Origin: Gallionella sp.
Lineage (GTDB): Bacteria > Pseudomonadota > Gammaproteobacteria > Burkholderiales > Gallionellaceae
Length of the DNA stretch: 9,197 bases
Direction of reading: 5' to 3'
Assembly: GCA_004298605.1 (NCBI GenBank)
Contig: SCPW01000296.1
Location: 1 to 9,197 of the forward strand
The notes under the pieces are model-generated. The model saw only the letters and a list, made by a program, of their open reading frames with translations. It did not search any database and was not told where the DNA came from. The translations under genes and the position numbers were made by a program. Each line of letters starts with the position of its first letter. The stretch's first letter is position 1. Of this stretch, positions 1 to 6,231 are shown piece after piece.

Positions 1-1056
1 CTCGGCGATGTGCTCCACGGAATCGAGCCGCTGCACATCTGCCGGCTTGATGTTCGCCAGGCCAAGAGCCTTCAACCCCTTCTCCGTCAGCTCCGCGTTG
101 TAGCGCACGTAGGTGAAGAGCTTGCCCGGCCCCACCGGCCCCTTCGCGCCGATCAGGTCGCCCACTTCGCGGTCCAGCTCATCCCCGGCGAGGCATTTGC
201 CGAAAATCCGGCACAGCGTGTCTTGCTCGTTGAGCGCCGCGTACATCAGCGCCGAGGGGATGGAGCCCGCGTTGTAAATCAGATTCATCTCGTTCGGGTT
301 CAGGTCGGCGTTCGCCTGCGGGCTGGTGCCGGTGCCGACCGACACAACCAGCATGTTGTTTTCACCGGCGTGCCAGCCCATCTTGTAAGGCTCTACCGTG
401 GCCATCAGAAAGGCCTGGAAGGCCGGATTGTTGTAGGTGGTGATGCCGCCATCCACGAACACGAATTCATGCTTGCCAACCTGCACCACTTCGGGCGGAA
501 AATACACCGGTGCAGCCGTGCTCGCGCGCACCAGTTGCCAGAGGGGAATGTTCAGGTTGCAGTCGGGCCGGGCCGCATCGTTGTATTTGGCAAATGGGTT
601 GTTCGACACCGGCCAGGGCGAGTCGGTGGTGGCGTTGCGCATCACCATCATCAGCACCGTTTTCAGCTTGTCGCTGCCCAGCGTCGTATCCTTGCCGAAC
701 ACTTCCTGCAACTTCGCCGCGAGCTTTTCGTCCTCGTATTGGTAGCGAAAACGTTTGAGCAGGAAGGCCTTGTCGAACATCTCCTCGCCGCTGCTGATGT
801 AGAACGCACGTATATCGGACACTTTCATCCCGGACGAGATGCAGGCCGCGATGATCGCGCCGGTGCTGGTGCCGGCGACGAAATCGAAATAATCGGCCAG
901 CACGAAATCGTCGCCCCGACCCAGCTTCTGGCGCAGCAGGCTCTCGACCCCGGCCAGCACCTCCACCGTCATCATCCCGCGTATGCCGCCGCCGTCGAGC
1001 GCGAGGATTTTCTTGGGGCTGGGGGATTGCACGCGTGTTATCAATTTGTCGTTCAT
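1..1056 (-). CDS. Patatin-like phospholipase, partial (C-terminus beyond window start)
   Basis: The 352 visible codons read from ATG at 1056 to the window edge with no stop, so the C-terminus is missing. Patatin hallmarks are in order: the glycine-rich oxyanion loop DGGGIRG at residues 21-27, the nucleophile elbow GTSTG at 62-66 (Ser64), and the catalytic aspartate in VDGG (Asp202). Ser64 and Asp202 would form the Ser-Asp dyad of patatin lipases, which hydrolyse acyl chains of phospholipids. There is no signal peptide or membrane segment, so the enzyme is probably cytosolic and acts on the inner membrane from inside. A strong AAGGAGG (1061-1067) four bases upstream fixes the start. It is the second gene of a unit led by the TIR-like/TPR/SLOG gene, 61 bases away. 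Patatins of this type include the CapV effectors of CBASS, but stand-alone lipid-metabolism patatins also exist. Family assignment is secure; the defence role is inference. Confidence 0.93.
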   Translation of the reverse strand, partial: MNDKLITRVQSPSPKKILALDGGGIRGMMTVEVLAGVESLLRQKLGRGDDFVLADYFDFVAGTSTGAIIAACISSGMKVSDIRAFYISSGEEMFDKAFLLKRFRYQYEDEKLAAKLQEVFGKDTTLGSDKLKTVLMMVMRNATTDSPWPVSNNPFAKYNDAARPDCNLNIPLWQLVRASTAAPVYFPPEVVQVGKHEFVFVDGGITTYNNPAFQAFLMATVEPYKMGWHAGENNMLVVSVGTGTSPQANADLNPNEMNLIYNAGSIPSALMYAALNEQDTLCRIFGKCLAGDELDREVGDLIGAKGPVGPGKLFTYVRYNAELTEKGLKALGLANIKPADVQRLDSVEHIAE

Positions 1057-1083
1057 GTTGCCTCCTTGGTTTAGTTGGTTTTG

Positions 1084-1113
1084 TGGGGTGCGATGTCGCG
1101 CCACCGCACCCCA
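1084..1113. other. Intercistronic hairpin between the TIR/SLOG and patatin genes
   Basis: GGGGTGCG (1085-1092) and CGCACCCC (1105-1112) pair perfectly, and a flanking T-A extends the stem to 9 bp around a 12-base loop. It starts just past the stop of the upstream gene and ends before the patatin ribosome binding site. In the direction of transcription it is followed by ACAAAACC rather than a run of T, so it is not a typical intrinsic terminator. It could mark an RNA processing or stability site, or tune how much patatin is made relative to the first protein. Confidence 0.55.
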
Positions 1114-1117
1114 AATG

Positions 1118-3103
1118 CTATAGCTGCCGGGTGTCGATCCAGATCACTCTCCCCGTTCTTTCATTCATCTCGTTGTACATGTGCGCCGTGCCTCCCAGGC
1201 CGTCCGCATCGCCGCCATTCCACAGGCAGATAAAGCGCACCTTGTCCGCACCATAGGCCAGCGCGGTGTAGAGCAGCCAGAGGTTGCAGCGTTCGTAAGC
1301 ATAGCCGTCGTCCGTGCCTTGCGGCGGTTCGCCCAGCGCTCCGGGCGCGGAGCGGGGCGGGGCGGCGAGTTTGGCCTTGGCGCAAAAATACCGCTTGCGC
1401 CAGGGTTCGCCGCCGTTAGCCACGGATTTCTGGATGAAATCCGCTTCATCGAACGGTTGCAGCCAATGTACCTTTGCCCCGCATTGCTGGCATGCCTCGG
1501 TAAACAGCAGGTCGCCGCCGCAGGCGCCCTGTGTGAGTGCGAGGTCTTCCGGGCCGGCGCCGAGTTGCGCCAGCACTTCCGCGATTTTCTGCGCCGCGAC
1601 GGCTTCCTTCGCGGCGGGAAAACGCGGCGCGGGGCGACCCGGCGCGTCGATCATATGGCCGCTGAACAGGAACACCTGGCGCGGCCGCCAACTGTCGTCG
1701 GGCCGGACCAGTTTTTGCAGGGTGCGGTCGAAGGTGGCGATGCCCGCTTCGACAGTTTCCGGGCGGAAACCGATATCCTCCAGCAGTTGCAGTTGTGCGC
1801 GGCTGGAGTTGAGAGCGAACCAGTCCTTGTCGTTCTTCGCGATGGCCTCCTTGTAGGCGGCCTTCACCGTGTCCGGCGTGCCGCCAAGCACTTCCAGGTC
1901 GCCGAGCGTTACCTTCGACCAAAACAGCATATTTTCGTCCGGCTCATATTCCGCCGCAAACCGCACCGCACCGGCCATGGTGGCAAAATCCCTGTCGTAG
2001 CGTGCGTCGTTGGTCAGGTGGCGGTACAGGTGCATCAGGGTGAGCGCGTTGATGCCGGAATAGTAATGGTCGGGGTTGCGGCGGTAACCGTTGGCGTAGC
2101 TGTCGATAGCCGCGCGCAGCAGGGCATCCTCATACGCGGCTTCGTCGCGCATTTGCTGCGGCGTTTTGCCGGGCTGGCGCCACGCGGCAACCCATGCGTC
2201 TTTGTCGGCACGACCGAGCAGCGCCCATGTTTCCGGGTCGTCGGGGTATATCTCCAGAACGTTGCGATAATGTTCGCGCGCGCGATCCAACGAATGCCCC
2301 GGGCTGCCCGCCAGGGCCAGCCGTTGCAGGCATATCCCCAGTTCGCGCAGGCCTCCGGGATTGCGCGGCTCGATCGCCAGCCCGCGTTCGAGCTGTTCCA
2401 GCGCAAAATCGAAGCGCTCGGCCTTGCGCAACGCCTCGCCTGCCTTGATCCAGGCCTCGGCGCGGAATGCGGCGACCGGCGCCTCGTCGGCGAGCACCAG
2501 CACATCGCCGATCTGCCCGGCCTTGCGCGCCAACGCAACGCGGCTCTCCCACGCGTCGTGCCGCTCCCAGAATTCGCGCACGTCGCCGATGCGCAGCGAC
2601 TTCCAGTCCGGTTCCTGCAAGTTGGGCATCAGTTGATAGACCGGGCTGACCTTGCGGCCATGCCAGGATTCCAGCGTCGCCTCCGCCATTTCGGCGAGGC
2701 GAAGCCTGTCGTTTTCCAGCGTCGCGGCATCCGGTGCGCCATTTTTGATGCCGTAGCGCAGCTTGCGGTCGGTGTACAGGTCGAACGCGGTAGCCGCCCG
2801 CCCGCCGCACAGCAACACCACGCCGCGCGCGCGCAACGCGTGGCGCACCCCCAGCTCGTACCAGACATTCGGGTTGTCGATGGAGAGGTCGGCCACCACC
2901 AGGTCGGCGATCAGCAACTCCTGGAACATGTCGGTGCGAATGTCTCCGGCGCGCTCCTCTTCGTCCGCGCGAAACACCTCCAAACCCGCCGATTCGAGCG
3001 CGGGTTTAATCAGCTCGGTATAGATGCGATTGAAATCAATCTCGTTGCCCTGGCTGTCTTTTTTCACGCCGAAAGGCATTGCGACAAAAGCGTGCAGTTT
3101 CAT
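1118..3103 (-). CDS. TIR-like / TPR (TRAFs-binding-like) / SLOG-like multidomain protein
   Basis: This is a 661-residue protein with three visible parts. Residues 1-120 form a TIR-like or nucleoside-deoxyribosyltransferase-like Rossmann domain: FVAMPFG (6-12), FNRIY (24-28), then IADLVVADLS followed by NPNVWYELG, where Glu83 is the likely catalytic residue. Residues 210-470 are alpha-helical with TPR-like repeats (for example around 216-247 and 272-300), resembling the TRAFs-binding/DUF4071 region. Residues 476-661 look like a SLOG-type nucleotide-binding fold: FSGHMID (480-486), QGACGGD (525-531) and a late CLWNGGD strand-loop. Proteins with this order are known from genome surveys of nucleotide-centred conflict systems, but their biochemistry is largely unsettled. 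There is no signal peptide or membrane segment. It leads a unit with the downstream patatin. The ATG at 3103 gives a complete first beta strand, though its ribosome binding site (GGGAT) is weak. An NAD- or nucleotide-processing sensor role is inference. Confidence 0.85.
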   Translation of the reverse strand: MKLHAFVAMPFGVKKDSQGNEIDFNRIYTELIKPALESAGLEVFRADEEERAGDIRTDMFQELLIADLVVADLSIDNPNVWYELGVRHALRARGVVLLCGGRAATAFDLYTDRKLRYGIKNGAPDAATLENDRLRLAEMAEATLESWHGRKVSPVYQLMPNLQEPDWKSLRIGDVREFWERHDAWESRVALARKAGQIGDVLVLADEAPVAAFRAEAWIKAGEALRKAERFDFALEQLERGLAIEPRNPGGLRELGICLQRLALAGSPGHSLDRAREHYRNVLEIYPDDPETWALLGRADKDAWVAAWRQPGKTPQQMRDEAAYEDALLRAAIDSYANGYRRNPDHYYSGINALTLMHLYRHLTNDARYDRDFATMAGAVRFAAEYEPDENMLFWSKVTLGDLEVLGGTPDTVKAAYKEAIAKNDKDWFALNSSRAQLQLLEDIGFRPETVEAGIATFDRTLQKLVRPDDSWRPRQVFLFSGHMIDAPGRPAPRFPAAKEAVAAQKIAEVLAQLGAGPEDLALTQGACGGDLLFTEACQQCGAKVHWLQPFDEADFIQKSVANGGEPWRKRYFCAKAKLAAPPRSAPGALGEPPQGTDDGYAYERCNLWLLYTALAYGADKVRFICLWNGGDADGLGGTAHMYNEMNERTGRVIWIDTRQL

Positions 3104-3223
3104 GCGTCGATCCCATTTGGTTCATTCTTCTTCAATTGCGCGAGCCACCCGGACGGATATGATATGCCAGTTTATTTTTATCGGGTAAATTGCGCAAAAT
3201 TCATTTAACAGAATTCTATTTCA

Positions 3224-3250
3224 GGTGTATCCGGGTTACCCGTACACACC
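3224..3250. promoter_or_regulatory. 27-base dyad, possible operator
   Basis: A near-palindrome with a perfect core CGGGT-T-ACCCG and outer arms GGTGT and ACACC. Eleven of 13 positions pair about a single central base. It lies about 120 bases upstream of the TIR/SLOG start codon and about 190 upstream of the DUF2934 start. No T-run follows on either strand, so an operator for a dimeric regulator fits better than a terminator. The regulator is unknown. Confidence 0.4.
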
Positions 3251-3258
3251 GCCAAATT

Positions 3259-3271
3259 AAGCAATTTGCTT
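3259..3271. repeat. Short perfect inverted repeat AAGCAA-T-TTGCTT
   Basis: Two 6-base arms pair perfectly about one base, eight bases to the right of the larger dyad. It may be a second protein-binding site in the divergent control region. Its AT-rich content means chance is possible. Confidence 0.25.
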
Positions 3272-3441
3272 ATTGAAAAATAACCATGATCGCCACATTA
3301 TTTCAGAGGGTGGAGGGTTAGTGGAAATGAGAAGGCAGAAAAACAAACGCTCGATAATGGCAAAGCGGGAGACCGAAGGACAAATAAATGCGTGCTCCCG
3401 ATTGATCAGGCTAACTTTACTATCTGAAGAAAGGAATGAAC

Positions 3442-3708
3442 ATGCCGCACCAATCAACAGCAACAGGCAAAAAGAACCCCGTCGGCCCAGTTAAAAGCAA
3501 GCCGGTCACGGCCAGAAATCAGCCCGCCAAAAGCGGAAAAAGCGCACCGTCCGGTGCGGGAAAAATTGCGGCGAACGGGGAAGACCGCCACAACATGATC
3601 GCCACTGCCGCCTATTACCGCGCCGAACGGCGCGGCTTCAATGGCGGCGATGAAACGGAAGACTGGCTGGCGGCCGAAGCGGAAATAGATGCGATGTCCT
3701 ACCACTGA
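3442..3708 (+). CDS. DUF2934 family small protein
   Basis: An 88-residue protein. The first ~45 residues are rich in Lys, Pro, Ser and Ala and look disordered. The C-terminal ~38 residues match the DUF2934 pattern: an opening helix MIATAAYYRAERRGF, an acidic linker GGDETEDW, then LAAEAEIDAM near the end. DUF2934 is common in betaproteobacteria and has no established function. Another ATG lies two codons upstream at 3436, but AAAGGA (3430-3435) abuts it directly and stands six bases from the ATG at 3442, so 3442 is the better start. The gene is monocistronic, converges on the PEP-CTERM gene, and is followed by a hairpin terminator. Nothing visible ties it to the divergent TIR/SLOG-patatin unit apart from the shared intergenic region. 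Confidence 0.8.
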   Translation: MPHQSTATGKKNPVGPVKSKPVTARNQPAKSGKSAPSGAGKIAANGEDRHNMIATAAYYRAERRGFNGGDETEDWLAAEAEIDAMSYH

Positions 3709-3712
3709 AATT

Positions 3713-3741
3713 CTGCCCCGCCATAACGCGGGCAGATATTT
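3713..3741. terminator. Probable bidirectional intrinsic terminator
   Basis: CTGCCC (3713-3718) pairs with GGGCAG (3730-3735). Two further GC pairs follow a one-base bulge, closing a six-base loop. The plus strand continues with ATATTT and the minus strand with AATTT, so both convergent genes (DUF2934 and PEP-CTERM) could end here. The T-runs are short, so efficiency is uncertain. Confidence 0.5.
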
Positions 3742-3752
3742 CGGGCAGCCTC

Positions 3753-4895
3753 TCAGCGTGGTGAAATGCCCTTGCGGGAACGGTTGGAGCCGCTCCCGCG
3801 GGGGAGACGGGCGAGCTTGCGCCTGTTCCCGGAGCGCAGGCTCCAGAAGCGCAGGCCGATGAAACTGGCCAGCCCCACACACAGAAGCAGCGCGGTGGCC
3901 GGTTCGGGGATGGGGTTGCGCGGGCCATGGTCGAAATGTTCCAGGTTGACCTGGCCGTTCCCCGCCAAGTTGCCGACGATGAGATTCCCGGTCACCAGGC
4001 CGCTGTTGAAGGTTGTGTCGGCGAACGGGGCCAATATATTGATGTTATTTGAACTGGTCATGCTCAAGGTCGCCGCATCCGCGTAGTTCAGCAGGACATC
4101 ATCGGATGCGATTCCCCCGTAAAATTTCCATGTTGTCGAGTTGAGATTTGCCGCAGCGCCGGTGGCATTGATGTAAACGATGGCGTCGCTCCCGCCAGTG
4201 ATATTTACCGTGTGTGCCGCATACATGTCGGCTGCGCTCAGGCTGAAGACATTAATGCCCGACGATGCCGAAATGTTCAGGCTGCCGTAGGAGCTGCCGA
4301 TGGATCCGGTATCAGCCATGTCGCCGACCGCCGCCGAAAAGCCCGCAAAATAACCGGAAATCGCGGCCAGGTCCGCTTCGGGGCTGTACGGCACGCCGCT
4401 GCTCTTGCTGTAGTAGGTGATAGACGGGGTCAGGGTTGCGCTGCCGCCCGCATACACATTCCCATGAATCGTGCCCCCTGAAGTGTTGCCGATATTCCCC
4501 CCGCCATGCACATCCCCGTAAACTCCCAGGTTGCCCACGGAGATATTCTTTCCCGCTTCTATGCCGCCATAAAAACTTCCATTGTTGAGCGTTGCATCCC
4601 CGCCGACATGCAACGCATGGCCGCCCTGGTCTTTCAGGGCCAGGCTGAAATGGTTAAAGGAAACATTTCCGGCGGCGCCCGCCTTGCCCTGGAAGTCACC
4701 GCCGCTGTAGTTGATATTGCCGAGGCTGTAAACGTTAAAGTAGCCAAAGGGGTCATCCATGGGAACCGCATGAGCCGGTCGGATTCCCGACAGGCAGAGG
4801 CCGATGGCGAACAGGGTGAATGTAAATTTGTACACGGCCACGGTACGGTATAATTTCGGCGGTGGCAGCGGAGCGTGTTTTTCCCCGATAAACAT
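3753..4895 (-). CDS. PEP-CTERM sorting-domain protein with choice-of-anchor A body
   Basis: A 380-residue exported protein. Residues 21-43 form a signal peptide with hydrophobic core FTLFAIGLCLSG and cleavage after AHA. The body (about 50-320) is rich in Gly, Asn and Ser with repeated GNV/GDV/GNI turns, as in choice-of-anchor A beta-helical adhesin-like proteins. The C-terminus has the PEP-CTERM signal: IPEPATALLL (329-338), a membrane segment to about 349, then Arg/Lys. Such proteins are processed by exosortase and usually end up in the envelope or extracellular matrix. An unusually long basic tail of about 25 residues follows the membrane segment. The ATG at 4895 lacks a clear ribosome binding site and places 20 residues before the signal peptide; GTG codons at residues 19 or 21 are alternative starts. 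No exosortase gene is in the window. Confidence 0.9.
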   Translation of the reverse strand: MFIGEKHAPLPPPKLYRTVAVYKFTFTLFAIGLCLSGIRPAHAVPMDDPFGYFNVYSLGNINYSGGDFQGKAGAAGNVSFNHFSLALKDQGGHALHVGGDATLNNGSFYGGIEAGKNISVGNLGVYGDVHGGGNIGNTSGGTIHGNVYAGGSATLTPSITYYSKSSGVPYSPEADLAAISGYFAGFSAAVGDMADTGSIGSSYGSLNISASSGINVFSLSAADMYAAHTVNITGGSDAIVYINATGAAANLNSTTWKFYGGIASDDVLLNYADAATLSMTSSNNINILAPFADTTFNSGLVTGNLIVGNLAGNGQVNLEHFDHGPRNPIPEPATALLLCVGLASFIGLRFWSLRSGNRRKLARLPRGSGSNRSRKGISPR

Positions 4896-4925
4896 TGGAA
4901 GCCCATGTTTTAACGTCTGGCCTGC

Positions 4926-4953
4926 ATCGTATCGGTTTTGGGAGCAATAACAA
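4926..4953 (-). promoter_or_regulatory. Possible sigma70-type promoter for the PEP-CTERM gene
   Basis: On the minus strand TTGTTA (4948-4953), 16 bases, then TACGAT (4926-4931). Each hexamer matches the consensus at four of six positions. It lies about 30 bases upstream of the PEP-CTERM ATG, giving a short leader. It is a moderate match only. Confidence 0.3.
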
Positions 4954-4954
4954 T

Positions 4955-4968
4955 TGTACTTTGGTACA
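4955..4968. promoter_or_regulatory. Dyad TGTAC-N4-GTACA upstream of the PEP-CTERM gene
   Basis: A perfect 5-base inverted repeat with a four-base spacer, directly upstream of the candidate -35 hexamer of the PEP-CTERM gene. The position suits an activator or repressor site. The arms are short, so chance is possible. Confidence 0.3.
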
Positions 4969-4996
4969 CCTGCTTGATGGCCTTATATCCCGGGGC

Positions 4997-5011
4997 GCAA
5001 ACCCACCCCCA
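4997..5011 (-). promoter_or_regulatory. Possible sigma54 (RpoN) promoter core
   Basis: On the minus strand TGGGGGTGGGTTTGC has the invariant GG-N10-GC spacing, with TGG at the -24 side and TTGC at -12. The CAC of the -24 element is replaced by GGG. PEP-CTERM genes in several betaproteobacteria are controlled through RpoN and the PrsK/PrsR two-component system, which makes the match worth noting. It overlaps repeat-like G-rich sequence, so it may be fortuitous. Confidence 0.22.
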
Positions 5012-5062
5012 TCCTAATTTTTCCCTCGCTTCGCTCTCCCCCTCTAAAGGGGTGTGTTGAGG
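5001..5062. repeat. Possible dispersed-repeat remnant
   Basis: A low-complexity block runs ACCCACCCCCATCCTAATTT, TCGCTTCGCT, CCCCCTCTAAAGGGG. The last part folds as a small CCCC/GGGG hairpin. Blocks of this wording recur as intergenic repeats in many proteobacterial genomes, but only one copy is in this window, so the identification rests on resemblance. Confidence 0.35.
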
Positions 5063-5134
5063 TATGCATCCCATCGCGCCCCTATATCGGAAAACAGAAT
5101 AGGTGGCCAGAAAAAATATAAATACCCGTTAACT

Positions 5135-6208
5135 ATGCATCAACATCTTCATCTCGTCGCCTGCATTACCGCCCACGGTTTCGGCCATGTCGCGCAGGCC
5201 GCGCCGGTTCTGAACGCACTGCACGGGCTGATGCCGGGGTTGCGCATTACCGTGCGTTCCGGCGTTGCGGCCGGACATCTGCGCTCGCGTATCCGTGCGC
5301 CGTTCGCCCACCTGCCGGGCAGCGGCGACATCGGCATGTTGATGTCATCCGCGCTGGATGTGCGCGCCGCGGATAGTTGCGCCGCCTATCGCGAATTCCA
5401 TGCCGCATGGGAAGACCGCGTCGCAGCCGAAGCGCATATCCTGCGCGAACTGGAGGCGGATTTCGTGCTGTCCAATGTCGGCTACTTGCCGCTGGCGGGC
5501 GCGCAACGCGCGGGCATTCCGAACGCTGCACTGTGTTCGCTGAACTGGGCGGACATCTACCGCCATTACTGCGGCGATGACGCGATCGCCGCGCAAATCT
5601 TCGGCTGCTACGCCAACGCGGACGCCTTCCTGCGCACCACACCGGGCATGGCGATGCATGGTTTACCCAACCTTGTTCCGGTTGCGCCCATCGCCGCTGT
5701 CGGCGCAAACCGGCGCGATGAAATCAACCGCCGCCTGAAACTCTCCCAGGGCGGAAAACTGGCGCTGATCAGCCTGGGCGGCATCGCCAGCCGCCTGCCC
5801 ATCGAACATTGGCCAAGAATAGATAACGTGCGCTGGCTGGTGCAGCAAAACTGGCAGGTCGGGCACCCCGACGCAATCGTCATCGAATCTTTGCAGATGA
5901 GTTTCGGCGACCTGCTCGCCAGCAGCGACGCGCTGATCTGCAAACCCGGCTACGGCAGCTTCGTCGAGGCCACATGCAGCGGTGTGCCGGTACTTTACGC
6001 CAACCGCCCAGACTGGCCGGAATCGCCCGCCCTGATCGAATGGCTGCGACAAAACAACACCTGCCGCGAGGTTTCGCGGCAAGCGTTGGAGCTGGGGAAT
6101 ATCGCTGGGGCTCTGGAAAAAATCTGGAGCGCGCCGCAGCCTGCACCGGTTGCCCCGGAAGGCGCGGGGCAGGCAGCGGATTGGTTAATGGATCGATTGG
6201 GTTTGTAG
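5135..6208 (+). CDS. GT-B type glycosyltransferase-like protein
   Basis: A 357-residue two-domain protein. The N-terminal domain opens with LVACITAHGFGHVAQ, with HGFGH at 14-18, the glycine-rich loop of GT-B enzymes such as MurG-like and macrolide-type transferases and the N-terminal half of L-arabinokinases. The C-terminal domain has LISLGG (211-216) and a nucleotide-sugar-binding type motif CKPGYGSFVEAT (269-280) with Glu278, followed by SGVPVLYANR. No signal peptide or membrane segment is seen, so it is cytosolic or peripheral. Donor and acceptor cannot be told. The frame stays open upstream to a GTG at 5054, but that stretch runs through repeat-like sequence and the family motif begins only after the ATG at 5135, so 5135 is preferred. 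No clear ribosome binding site precedes it. It is divergent from the PEP-CTERM gene; a joint role in surface glycosylation is a guess. Confidence 0.78.
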   Translation: MHQHLHLVACITAHGFGHVAQAAPVLNALHGLMPGLRITVRSGVAAGHLRSRIRAPFAHLPGSGDIGMLMSSALDVRAADSCAAYREFHAAWEDRVAAEAHILRELEADFVLSNVGYLPLAGAQRAGIPNAALCSLNWADIYRHYCGDDAIAAQIFGCYANADAFLRTTPGMAMHGLPNLVPVAPIAAVGANRRDEINRRLKLSQGGKLALISLGGIASRLPIEHWPRIDNVRWLVQQNWQVGHPDAIVIESLQMSFGDLLASSDALICKPGYGSFVEATCSGVPVLYANRPDWPESPALIEWLRQNNTCREVSRQALELGNIAGALEKIWSAPQPAPVAPEGAGQAADWLMDRLGL

Positions 6209-6212
6209 CGGT

Positions 6213-6231
6213 CGCCGCCTATCAGGCGGCG
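6213..6231. terminator. Hairpin at a convergent gene junction
   Basis: CGCCGCCT (6213-6220) and AGGCGGCG (6224-6231) form a perfect 8-bp stem with a 3-base loop. It lies just after the glycosyltransferase stop, and the diguanylate cyclase stop codon (6222-6224) sits in its loop, so the last cyclase codons form one arm. Neither strand has a T-run after it, so it is at best an atypical terminator or a 3'-end protecting structure for both convergent transcripts. Confidence 0.4.

Larger units (their letters stand above)
3104..3441. other. Gene-free divergent intergenic region
   Basis: These 338 bases separate the leftward TIR/SLOG-patatin unit from the rightward DUF2934 gene and must hold both promoters. 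The stretch is more AT-rich than its neighbours. It contains two dyad-symmetric sites (listed separately) and a second CGGGTAA half-site at 3182-3188. A weak leftward sigma70-like pair can be read on the minus strand (TTGCGC, 17 bases, TAAACT, around 3165-3195), but it matches the consensus poorly. I see no convincing promoter for the DUF2934 gene, and no RNA gene. Confidence 0.5.

Noticed and set aside
10..1074. A 354-codon plus-strand open frame
   Set aside because: It mirrors the patatin gene, whose minus-strand reading carries the full set of patatin motifs and a strong ribosome binding site.
1181..3208. A 675-codon plus-strand open frame
   Set aside because: It is antisense to the TIR/SLOG gene and its translation is rich in Arg, His, Gln and Val with no domain motif, the usual mirror of a GC-rich coding strand. 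The opposite strand has clear motifs.
3321..3494. A possible 57-residue small basic protein starting at GTG after GGAGGG
   Set aside because: It uses several codons rare in the neighbouring genes (AGA, AGG, ATA, CTA), overlaps the better-supported DUF2934 start out of frame, and has no recognisable pattern.
4849..4854. A perfect TATAAT on the plus strand
   Set aside because: It lies inside the PEP-CTERM gene near its signal peptide, has no good -35 at 16-18 bases, and no plus-strand gene follows closely.
5054..5134. N-terminal extension of the glycosyltransferase from GTG at 5054
   Set aside because: The 27 added residues are encoded partly by repeat-like sequence and show no domain character.
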